Of a stretch of 64,000 nt of DNA, positions 25,901-35,398 are shown one piece after another (position 1 is the first letter of the stretch; each line of letters opens with the position of its first letter). This stretch comes from Euleptes europaea (taxonomy: Eukaryota > Chordata > Lepidosauria > Squamata > Sphaerodactylidae): positions 3,298,501 to 3,362,500 of the forward strand of contig NC_079332.1 of the NCBI RefSeq assembly GCF_029931775.1, read 5' to 3'. A model generated the notes under the pieces. It was not told where the DNA came from. It did no database searches and worked only from the letters and a program-made list of their open reading frames with translations. The translations under genes were made by a program, and so were the position numbers.

Positions 25901-28900
25901 ATCCAGAAGGATACTTGATGGTACCAAAATGTCATGTCATAGAATCATAGAGTTGGAAGGGACCACCAGGGTCATCTAGTCCAACCCCCTGCACAATGCA
26001 GGAAATTCACAACTACTTCACACACACACACACAGACCCCTATTCCATGGCCAAGATGCCCTCCCTCTCATGAACTGCCTAAGTTCATAGAATCAGCATT
26101 GCTGACAGATGGCCATCTAGCCTTAAAAACCTCCAGGGAAGGAGAGCTCACCACCTCCTGAGGAAGCCTGTTCCACTGAGGAACCGCTCTAGCTGTTAGA
26201 AAATTCTTCCTAATGTCCAGACGGAAACTCTTGATTTAATTTCAACCCGTTGGTTCTGGTCCGACCTTCTGGGGCCACAGAAAACCACTCGGCACCCTCC
26301 TCTCTATGACAGCCCTTCAAGGACTTGAAGATGGTTCTCAGATCCCCTCTGTCTTCTCTTCTTCAGGCTAAACATGTCTGCTCCCTGAAACTCCTTGCAA
26401 GTGGAGGGGGTGTGGGGGATAAAACCATATAGTTAGCTAGGTAGTATACTCATCTTAGGATCATTAATTAATATTAATTCGTTAATTAATCCATGCATTA
26501 ATATTAATTTGTTAGATGTTAAGATCGGCAAGTGCAGCATCAACTGAAGCTGCAGCTTGTGCTGGTGTTAGAAGCCCACAGGTCTTGATTTTTACAATCC
26601 TTTCTTCTCCCCAGTTGGCGTCTTCGTCTTCTCTTTCCTCACCGTGCTGGGATCGTCCATTTTTGCTCTGGGCTCTCACTTTAGAGGAACCCCATATCTT
26701 TTGCCGTTGATGCTGACGGGCAGGTTGCTTTTCGGCTCTGGGAACGGGTCGCTCACCAGTAAGAAATGACACACACCCTTTCCTGGTTGTGCCATGAATT
26801 TAGCATTGTCGCACGCCTTCGTGCGCATGGCGCATCATTCAGTTAACGTCAGTCTCTTGGTTTTCCTCCCCCTCCTTTGTCCCTTTGAGTTGTGCAGAAT
26901 CGCATCACCGCCTTCTGGTTCAAGGGGAAAGAGCTGGCTTTGGCCTTTGGGTTGACCCTCTCCTTCTCTCGCCTCGGCAGCGTCCTCAACTTCTTTTTCA
27001 CGCAGCAGTTTGAAAGTCACTTTGGGGTCCAGTGGACTCTCTGGGGAGGTGAGTTTTCCTCTAGAAGGTTACCTCTGCTCTGACTCAGCTCTGTCATTCC
27101 CTTTTTTGCTGTGAAAACCGCAACAGTGAGCAGTTGTAGGAGAAAGCGTGGATCTTAAGGATATTTAATGTTTAGTACAAGCCACTAGAGGGTGCCCGAA
27201 GTCCGGGTTTCTGTCACTTTGGGGCTTATGTGATCTGCTCCAGAGACTGGCATCTTGTGTGGCTGCAGACAGACAGTTTTATAAGGCGCTGACTTTTATT
27301 TTCAATTCCAACAATTATTTTCAGAATTCAGTTTCTTTTTCTTTCTAGTTTTTAGTGCTCATGCAAGAGAAAAGAAGTAGAAACATGCTAGAGGCTGTGA
27401 AACATGCAGACGAGAAGAGAAACTCTTGCGATAAGACGGGGGGAACCCCCAAACGTTCACAATTTCTAGTTACAGGCTGAGCCACCAACGTGGAATAGGA
27501 TAGTGTGGATCTCATCCACTTCTTTATGTTTCATGGACATTAGATCTTTTCTCCTGGAACATGCATGAATCTCACACTATCACAAGGTTGGAAGGGACCA
27601 CAAGGGCCATCCAGTCCAACCCCCTGCCATGCAGGATCCCACAATCAAAGCAATCCTGACAGATGGCCATCCAGCCTCTGCTTAAAGACCTCCAAAGACG
27701 GGGACTCCACCACCCTCTGAGGCAGCGCATTCCACCGTCGAACAGCCCTCATTCTCAGAAAGTTCTTCCTAATGTTTAAGTGGAATCGCTTTCCTCTTAG
27801 TTTAAATCCATTACTCTGTGTCCTAGTCTCTGGAGCAACAGAGAACAAGCTAACTCCCTCATCAACATGACATCCCTTCAAATATTTAAACATGGCTATC
27901 ATGTCCATGGAGCTATCATTTAAACATGGCTATCTCCATGGAGCAATGTTCAAGTTTTCTTTTTCCATGGTACCCAACGAAGTATAAAAAGTAGACTTTT
28001 TAACGGCAGCCTGCGTCTTTCTCCACTCTGACACTATTCTGCTCACACTTAACATACGGACCCGGGACAATCATATCACTGTGGTTTTAGTTGGAAGGGA
28101 TCTTGTAGGCCATTCGCTCCAGCCCGACACAAGCAATCCATGTGTCAAAAGGGACAGAACAGAATTTCACAGAGTAGGTAATAAAAAGCAGAGTGCATCT
28201 CTTCAAAGCTTATACTTGCTACTCTTGAGATGCAAACACCGCTCTGTTGAAGAAGTGAGCTCAAACTCACTTTGCTCATGTGTCCTGGAGAAAATGTCTC
28301 GGCTCACGGTGAATCTCGATTGGACACCCTGAAGTCAAGTGAGCAGCCCATTCCCTAAACAAATTTACCCAAATGTTCGCCTTAGATGCTGTTAAGGACT
28401 TTTAGCAACAAAGCCTTCAACGATGGGTTCTGCTTTGATTGCAGGGACTTTCCTCTGTGTTTTGGGCTTTCTTTCGGCCATCGTGGTCAGCGTGCTGGAC
28501 AGAGTCGGCATGAAGCAGCTTGGCTTGGATGGAGTTATCCAGCAGGAGTCCAAGAAAGTGGTACGTGGGTCAGAAGGCACAAGTGATGGCTTCCGCTTCA
28601 GTTTTGTTCAGCGGCTGAACTCGGGTACCGCTGGCATCAGGTCCAGCTAGGAAAGAGAGCCAGCGTTGTTCAACTAGAGTCTCTATGCTGGAGCCGTCCG
28701 CTGCCTTTATTAGCAGCAAGGAGGTGATGGGAAACATGTTAGATGTCCCCCTTGCTAACTAACGCAGTACGATCTCTTGGGGTGACCTTTCTTTCTCCCT
28801 TTATGCCTTAGCACCTGTAACCTTCAAGACTTTGAAAGTGTGTAGCAGCTGTGTACATTTCCCCTCTTTTTTCCTCTCCCTTGGCAGCGAATTCAGGACA

Positions 28901-31900
28901 TCCGGCATTTGCCCCTTCGCTACTGGCTTCTGGTTCTCACCATCATGTTCTTCTACAATGGAGTCTTTCCCTTTGTCGCAGATGCAAGGTAAGGAGATTG
29001 GGATGGCCCCAGCAGCGTTGGCAACCAGGTAAAGTTCTTAAGCGTGTAACTCTTCTCTCTCTGGGGTGGAGGTTATCGAGCCCTGCCTCTCCCACTTGCT
29101 TATGGGGATGAGGTTTTGTAAACAACTCCAGTGGTTGGTCCCTCCAAGCGAGGGGAGCTTCCAAGTTCCAGTCCTGCCTGCTCCAACTCAATAGGGCTCC
29201 CACTCCTTTCTTTTTTTAAAACCATGGCAGCAACTTGGCCGGAATGTTAGTTTATCAGACATTGCGCTCAGCCACACATCGTGGCAGCGTGTAGAAAACA
29301 AGTCCAGATTACTTTTTTTGGGGGGGGGGGGGGCTCTGAAGGAGGCTGATAAAGGAAGCCGTCCCTCTTGCGACGCAGCCTCTGCCACAAGCCCACCGTC
29401 TATGCTCTGATTTGCACTGCCTGGTGTAGTGGTTAAGAGCGGTGGTTTGGAGCGGTGGAGTCTGATCTGGAGAACCGGGTTTGATCCCCTGCTCCTCCAC
29501 ATGAGCTGCGGAGGCTAATCTGGTGAACCACGTTAGTTTCCCCACTCCTCCACACAAAGCCAGCTGGGAGACCTTGGGCTAGTCACAGCTCTCTTAGAGC
29601 TCTCTCAGTCCCACCTACTACACAGGGAGTCTGTTGTGGGGAAGGGAAGGTGACTGTAAGCCGGTTTGAGTCTCCCTTAAGTAGTAAAGCTGGCATACAA
29701 AAACCAACTCTTCTTCCCTCTAAAGTGCTGTGCTTGGCGATTCTCACACTGTATTGCCAATGGAAGCGGGGTCTATGTGTGTGAACAGCCCTGGATGCCA
29801 TCCTGCCTCCTCTTCAGAGGCAGAGACCTTGGCGAGTCTCTGGTTTTCTTTGTCAGCATCAGCAGAATAGGAGCACTGATCGCAGGAAAGGGGCTGAGTC
29901 TAGAAGTCAAGCAAGGGCGAAGCAAAGGGTCCACGCAAAGAGGCAGCTTGCTAAAAGCTTGGGGAGCAGGGTGAAGTAGCAGATGGGGCTAACACCAAGC
30001 GAGAGAGCGGCCTCTGCACAAAGAAAACATTGTTTTCAAAGGCCCCAGGAAGAAAGAAAAAAGTTAACACAAGCCAAAAAGAGCTGAACTGTTTTTACAA
30101 GGAAAGGGGAAAAAAATTTTTCCTTCCTTGTGCCAAAATAACCTCAAGTAGAATGTTCATGCATTTCTCTTTCCCACAGCAAATTTATCCAAGATAAGTA
30201 TCCTGGCTACAGCCAACAGGCAGCCGCTTACATTGCTGGTGCAGTTTACGACAGCTCCCTTGTTCTCTCGGCGTCAGTGGGCATACTTATCGTAAGTATT
30301 CGCTGCTTGCCTGGGGTTGGGGGGCAGGGGGTTACCGACACGGGCCCTATTCAGCTTGGGTTTGCAGAGGCCCGGGGGGGTTCGATCAGATGCGTTTGGC
30401 GGTCTGGCAGAAGTTTGCAAGTCAGGAGGCAGAGAGATGGCTCTCTCGGCACTGCAGTTAGTCTGCCCATCCGTCAGTTTCATCCCTGTTAAAATGCAAC
30501 TGGATCCCCTACAGTGGGATCTGGAGGGACCCTGTGCTAGCCTGGATTCTTCAACTGACAGTCCATCTCCTTTGCCAACCTGTTAGCATTAAGTGCTGTA
30601 TACTATGATAGTCTTGTAGAAAGAAGCCGTCAAGAGCACACCCCACTTAGGATCTCCTAACAGGAAAGAGAGCCGTGGACTTTGTGGCACGTGGACACAT
30701 GAAGCTGCCTTCTACTGAATCAGACCCTTGGTCCACCAAAGTCAGTATTGTCTACTCAGACCGGCAGCGGCTCTCTAGGGTCTCAGGCAGAGAGGTCTTT
30801 CACGTCACCTACTTGCCTGGTCCCTTTAACTGGATTAAACCTGGAACCTTCTGCATGCCAAGCAGATGCTCCCCCACTGAGGCACAGCCAGTCCCCAAAA
30901 AGATGGCACAGCGGGCCCTCTCCTGAACACACCCTGGGGGCGAATCACAGTTTCTCATCTGTGGCAAGGAGCCAGTGTGGAACCCCAAGCACTCTTGGGC
31001 ATTCTCAATGGAGCAGTTCACATCCCAGTCGGTGGGCCTAGGGAGATTGGCAGGATGTGTCTGAGAACTCCAGGCTTGGACGTTCCAGGGGAGGATAAAA
31101 TTCTCCCAATAGCCCAGCTCAGTTGGCATGGAAATCTCCCCATTACTGGGCCTCTCTCTCTTCTGCAGGACTACGTTGGCCTGCGAGGCGTGTTTGCGGT
31201 GGGCTGCGCAGTCCTTACCCTGCCTGTCTTTGCTCTCCTGGCATTCACCTTCGTCCCCCCGCTCGTCTCCACCGTCTGGTTGGGCATCACCTACTCTTTT
31301 GCAGCGGTAACTAAACGCAGGATGACACGGGACCGTTTTGGCGGGGGAAGTTGCCCGTTATCCCATTTTAGAGTTGGGGGGGAGGGGAATGACACACATG
31401 GCTGAAGCTGCAAAATAAACCTCTTTGAAGAAGAGTTGGTTTTTATATGCCGACTTTCTCTACCACTTAAGGGAGACTCAAACTGGCTTACAATCATCTT
31501 CCCCTCCTCACAACAGACACTCTGTGAGGTAGATGGGGCTGAGAGAGCTGTGACTAGCCCAAGGTCACCCAGCTGGCTTCATGTGTAGGAGTGGGGAAAC
31601 CAGCCCGGTTCACCAGATTAGCCTCCATCGCTCATGTGGAGGAGTGGGGAATCAAACCCATTGGGTAGGCCCATTCAGTAGGCGGAGATTGGGCTGCAGC
31701 CCATTGAGATTGGAGGCTTTGGGGAAGGCTGGTCATCCTCTACATGAGGGATTTTTGCAGCTGGGGCCACCCAATTTAAGTTGATGGGCAGTGGATTCCG
31801 GACAGAAGGAAGTACTTCTTTACAGGACAGGAGAAAGGGAAGTACTTTTACGTGAGCCAGCTTGGTTAGTGGTTAAGAGCAGTGGTTTGGAGCGGTGGAC

Positions 31901-34738
31901 TCTGATCTGGAGAACCTGGGTTTGATTCCCCACTCCTCCACATGAAGCCAACTGTATGACCTTGAGTTAGTCACAGCTCTCTTAAGAGCTCTCTCAGCTC
32001 CACCTACCAAACAGGGTGTCTGTCGTGGGGAGGGGAAGGGGATTGTAAGCCGGTTTGATTCTCCCTTAAGTGGTAGAGAAAGTTGGCATATTAAAAACCA
32101 ACTCTTCTTCTACTCAGCACGTGATTAAAATGTGGAATTTTGTGCCAGAGGATGTATTGATGGTCATAGGTATGGATGCCTTTCGAAGGGGATTAGAGAG
32201 ATTCGTGGAGGAGAAGTCTTATCAATGGCTACTAGCCCACGTGACTAAAGGGAACCTCCACATTCAGGGGCAGAAAACCTTTGAGTATCTGTGCCAGGAG
32301 GCAGCATCAGGGAAAGTTCTTGGCTTCTGGGTCCCATTGCTGGACCTCCAGAGGAACTGGTTGGCTGTGTTAGACAGGATGCGGGACTAGATGGACCACT
32401 GGTCTGGCCCAGCAAGGCTCTTACGTTCTTATGACATGTCAAAATACAGTGCATCTCGCTTGCCTTATTGCGTTCGCAACATGTTGAAACTGGTCCCTTG
32501 AAAGGCTAGACTGTAGGGTCGAATCCCACAGGCTGGTTCTGCAAACGGTGGCACTCGCCTCTGGCTCAAACCGCCAGCGGCAAAAGAATCCTTGCAGCCA
32601 AGGAAAGCGCCCCAGGATAATTTTTTGGTATGCGTTCGTGTGAGATGTAGGATCAAGACGGGCAAGTCTGTAGAAAGCAACTCTTTGTTTCCCTTAACTA
32701 GGGGAATCCTCAGCGCACGGTCTAAGCTGACGGGATAACACAAAACATCTGTTTGATTCTTTCTACTTACCAAACCGCCCACCCACTTTCTGACTGTGTG
32801 GCTTGTGTTTCAACCAGGCTAGCATGTGGCCGTCCATTCCGCTTGTGGTCCCTCAGGCGACCTTAGGCACGGCCATGGGCCTTGCAACATCCGTGCAGAT
32901 GATCGGAATCGGCCTCTCCAACGTGGTTGTTGGACGGATCTTGGGAACAAAGTCCAGGTTAGCGCAGCTCTCTTCCCTCCCTCCTGCCTGCCTAAAGGGG
33001 CAAAACAAGGAAGTAAACGACTCCTCCATTGTCCCAAGTTCCGACTGCAGAACCATGTTTTGTCTGTGGCCTGAACAAGACCAGTGTGGTAACACTGGTG
33101 CCGTGTGGTAACGCAAGTGCTGCTGGCGCACACATTTGCATATACTGGGGAGGGCTTGTACAAATTCCCAACCCCCTTCGAACAACTTTCTTTCTCCCCC
33201 TCTTGAGAGCCAGTGTAGTGAAGTGGTTAAGAGCGGTGGTTTGGAGAGATTGATCTGGAGAACCGTGTTTGATTCCCCACTCCTCCACATGAGCGGCAGA
33301 GGCTAATCTGGTGAACTGGATTTGTTTCCCCACACCACAACTGTGACCTTGGGCTACTCACAGTTCTCTCTGAGCTCTCTCAGCCCCACCTACCTCCCAG
33401 GGTGTCTGTTGTGGGGAGGGGAAGGAAAGGTGATTGTAAGCCGGTTTGATTGTAAGTCGGCATATTAAAAACCAACTCTTTTTCTTCTTGCCAGTGAATT
33501 AAAGATCCCGCTATGGCGCTGGCAACAGATGATGATCTTCATGCTGGCTAACACTATCGCTTGCATTATTGCCTCCATCAGCCTCAACATCGTGGACAAG
33601 AAGCAGGTATGGGTTAACCTTCTTGGTATCTTGGTTGGCGCATTAAAAACACAGCTCCGACCCTCGCCAGTTTTGTAAAAGGAAATCGTGAGAACGGCCA
33701 CGGCCGGCATCAACTGAAGTTCCAGGAACCAAACAAGAGCAAGATCTTGAGTCCACGAGCACCTTAGGCCAACAATATTTTTTGGGGGGGGGGATCAGTT
33801 TTCAAGAGTCAGAGCTCCTTTTGTCGAGTCTTGCTCTTCTACCAATGTGGCTAAACAAACAAACAGAATTATTGGAGAGGACTCTCAAGGGTCAGGGTTG
33901 TGGGGCAGCTGCACAGCTCCTACCGTGTTTTTCTTTTGCTTGGTGTAGTGGTTAAGAGCGGTGGTTTGGAGCGGTGGACTCTGATCTGGAGAACCGGGTT
34001 TGATTCCCCCGCTCTTCCACATAAAGCCAGCTGGGTGACCTTGGGCAATTTATAGTTCTATTAAGAGCTCTCTCAGCCCCACCTACCTCATAGGGTGTCT
34101 GTTGAGGGGAGGGGAAGGGAAGGTGATTGTAAGCTGGTTTGAGTCTCCCTTAAGAGGTAGATAAAGTCGGCATAAAAACCAACTCTTCTTCTTGGTAGCC
34201 TCGTACAGCTGACTACCTACTTTCCTCCCACTAGCAGACCATAAACAATGTATGTTGGGGGGTGGGGGGAGAAACATAGACACTGCAAGTGTGCTACTGA
34301 ACTTAGCAGTTTTGAAATCAGTGGCAAAATGTGCGGGGTTCCACCACGTAGCCAGATATGGAAGATTTGGGCTTGGTATGTTCTCTGATCAGAAGTGGAT
34401 TAGGCTGTGACTTCCTTTTGCCAAGAGACGACCCAAGAGGCTCTTGAGCAGGGCAGACATTAAGCATTATGCCTGTACCATCCTGCATTGCTCCTTGGTC
34501 CTCCCTTTGGACGGACTTTGGTTCCCACCATAGTGGACAGTATGCAGTTGACACCCAACGCAGGATCTCTGCTCTGGAATAGCTCTGTTTTTGGCTCATT
34601 TTCCCGGTTCTCTGCTTTCCCCAGGGAGGAACGCTGAACCGTATGACAAAACGCTCGTCGCCAGAACCACCGGCCCAGCAGCCTGGGGATACGGCCCCGC
34701 TCCTCAACGAGGGAGTAGACGAAGGACCCATCAACTAG
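22810..34738 (+). CDS. MFSD1-like lysosomal major facilitator transporter, complete
   Basis: Thirteen coding exons: 22810-22834, 23473-23573, 25014-25138, 25491-25546, 26615-26758, 26890-27048, 28445-28560, 28888-28988, 30180-30291, 31169-31306, 32818-32957, 33495-33606, 34625-34738. All junctions are GT-AG and in phase, giving 480 residues, close to MFSD1 (about 465). TM1 is at about 10-31. Motif A, GFLIDKLGNR, is at 93-102, with its second-half counterpart GILIDYVGLR at 310-319. Segments such as FWFKGKELALAFG (159-171) and SMWPSIPLVVP align directly with MFSD1. MFSD1 is a lysosomal dipeptide uniporter that works with GLMP; this paralogue probably exports small solutes from lysosomes too, but the substrate is unknown. 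Luminal loop 1 carries sequons at N43, N48, N53 and N58. The C-tail has the dileucine sorting motif DTAPLL (465-470). The glutamate of MFSD1's dipeptide site appears as G147, while the partner arginine is kept (R178). The gene looks intact. Confidence 0.93.
22847..22904 (+). promoter_or_regulatory. Cluster of CLEAR/E-box sites in intron 1
   Basis: The palindrome GTCACGTGAC at 22872-22881 is a perfect CLEAR element, the site bound by TFEB/TFE3 (and USF) at lysosomal genes. A one-mismatch copy, GTCACATGAC, lies at 22847-22856, and a further CACGTG at 22899-22904. All three are within 100 bases of the start codon. Binding is inferred, not shown. Confidence 0.65.
23085..23219 (-). repeat. CR1 3' fragment
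   Basis: Reverse-orientation CR1 end (AGGGTCATCTAGTCCAACCC) in intron 1 of the MFSD1-like gene. Confidence 0.7.
23226..23395 (-). repeat. Penelope-type end fragment
   Basis: Carries GAGTCCAGTAGCACCTTAAA and GGTATGAGCTTTCGTGAGC as in the 16-kb copies, but the ribozyme part is incomplete and GTAGGGTATGAGCTTTC is repeated. It lies 80 bases upstream of exon 2 of the MFSD1-like gene. Confidence 0.65.
23733..23990. mobile_element. hAT-like nonautonomous element, diverged
   Basis: Begins CCAGTGGTAGCACACTCCA and contains AAGAGCTGCAAGTGGCTCC, a signature of common hAT-derived repeats. The ends are not clear enough to define the target duplication. Confidence 0.45.
24530..24735 (-). repeat. Older tRNA-derived SINE, family D
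   Basis: Reads AGTGAGGTAGGTTAGAGGCTG and a tRNA-like head near CACACTAACCAATACACCAC. It is related to family A but diverged. Similar copies are at 1735-1800, 9605-9675, 38690-38880, 45283-45480 and 63700-63905. Confidence 0.6.
25938..26395 (-). repeat. CR1 LINE 3' end
   Basis: A long reverse-orientation CR1 end starting with ATAGAATCATAGAGTTGG and extending into the region around GTTGGTTCTGGTCCGACC. It lies in intron 4 of the MFSD1-like gene. Confidence 0.85.
27578..27910 (-). repeat. CR1 LINE 3' end, second subfamily
   Basis: Starts AAGGTTGGAAGGGACCAC and includes CTCAGAAAGTTCTTCCTAAT; it differs from the copy at 25938 in subfamily-specific bases. It lies in intron 6 of the MFSD1-like gene. 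Confidence 0.8.
29419..29716 (+). repeat. tRNA-derived SINE, family A
   Basis: Plus-orientation copy from GTGTAGTGGTTAAGAGCGG to AACCAACTCTTCTTCC, in intron 8 of the MFSD1-like gene. Confidence 0.85.
30696..30893 (-). repeat. tRNA-derived SINE, family B
   Basis: Reverse copy beginning ACATGAAGCTGCCTTCTAC and ending with the tRNA head near CACTGAGGCACAG, in intron 9 of the MFSD1-like gene. Confidence 0.85.
31427..31662 (-). repeat. tRNA-derived SINE, family A, truncated at the head
   Basis: The 3' body and tail are intact, but the tRNA head is cut near GGGGAATCAAACCC. It lies just after exon 10 of the MFSD1-like gene. Confidence 0.8.
31854..32112 (+). repeat. tRNA-derived SINE, family A
   Basis: Plus copy from GAGCCAGCTTGGTTAGTGG to AACCAACTCTTCTTCT. 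A CR1 fragment (32113-32435, ending TTACGTTCTTATGA) follows directly. Confidence 0.8.
32113..32435 (+). repeat. CR1-like LINE 3' end
   Basis: Contains AAATGTGGAATTTTGTGCC, GACTAGATGGACCACTGGTC and the TTCTTATG terminus of the CR1 subfamily seen at 7677 and 61141. Confidence 0.8.
33207..33491 (+). repeat. tRNA-derived SINE, family A, forming the exon 12 splice-site tract
   Basis: The copy is sense to the MFSD1-like gene, and its tail AACTCTTTTTCTTCTTG runs straight into the CCAG acceptor of exon 12 (exon starts 33495). The pyrimidine tract is therefore SINE sequence. Confidence 0.85.
33941..34195 (+). repeat. tRNA-derived SINE, family A
   Basis: Plus copy from GGTGTAGTGGTTAAGAGCGG to CAACTCTTCTTCTTGG, in intron 12 of the MFSD1-like gene. 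Confidence 0.85.
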
Positions 34739-35392
34739 GCACACAGAGTACCAAAGCATCGGTAGACCATCTTTTCAACCAACTCCTCTGGATTTCTCCC
34801 CCACCCCATATTGCTTTCAGGTTACTATAAGGGAATCTCAGCAAAGCAGGTACCTGAGACAGGAATTCATGCTAACTGGTCTTGTGGTAGGGACAGAGAA
34901 CAACAATTTACCTGTGTTATGGAAGGATTTAGGAACTGAGTGTGGCTCACGGCCTTCAATTACAGCTCTTAGGACCATTTTTAAGCCTTTGTGGAAGAAA
35001 GCTAAAGCAGAGCTGTTGCTGTGAGGAAGCTGAAGCAGGCTTCGTTGTCATTCAAGAGCTGGTTCTGCGTTCAGATTCTCCATCACTGTTCTGTGCCCCA
35101 CCCCCCCCAAGTTTGTCAGTATTAACTTCCGTAGCATTTTCCCCCCTAATGTGCTTCCCGGGCATCCTTCTCCAAAACCATGTTTACATCGATAATATTT
35201 CCGTTTCCATAAATGAGAGAAATGTTACCAAGGGACGATCTTTAGGCTGACCCTGCATTGAGCAGGGGGTTGGACTAGACAGCCTGTGTGGCCTCTTCCA
35301 GCTCTATGATCTCCCTCTAGGGTTACGTTGGCGCTGTCTCTCGCTTCCTCAAGAGAATGGGAGAAAGGAGAAACGGTTCTGAGCCACCAAAT

Positions 35393-35398
35393 AATAAA
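35393..35398 (+). terminator. Probable polyadenylation signal of the MFSD1-like gene
   Basis: AATAAA lies about 655 bases past the stop codon and is followed by a T/GT-rich stretch. It is the first canonical signal on this strand after the stop, and the intervening sequence is mostly repeat-free, as expected of a 3' UTR. Confidence 0.6.

Noticed and set aside
28245-28300. Another hammerhead-like core in the MFSD1-like gene (TTGAAGAAGTGAGCTC)
   Set aside because: The second box and the stem are not clearly preserved; it may be a decayed copy but is too weak to list. The same holds for 21415-21470.
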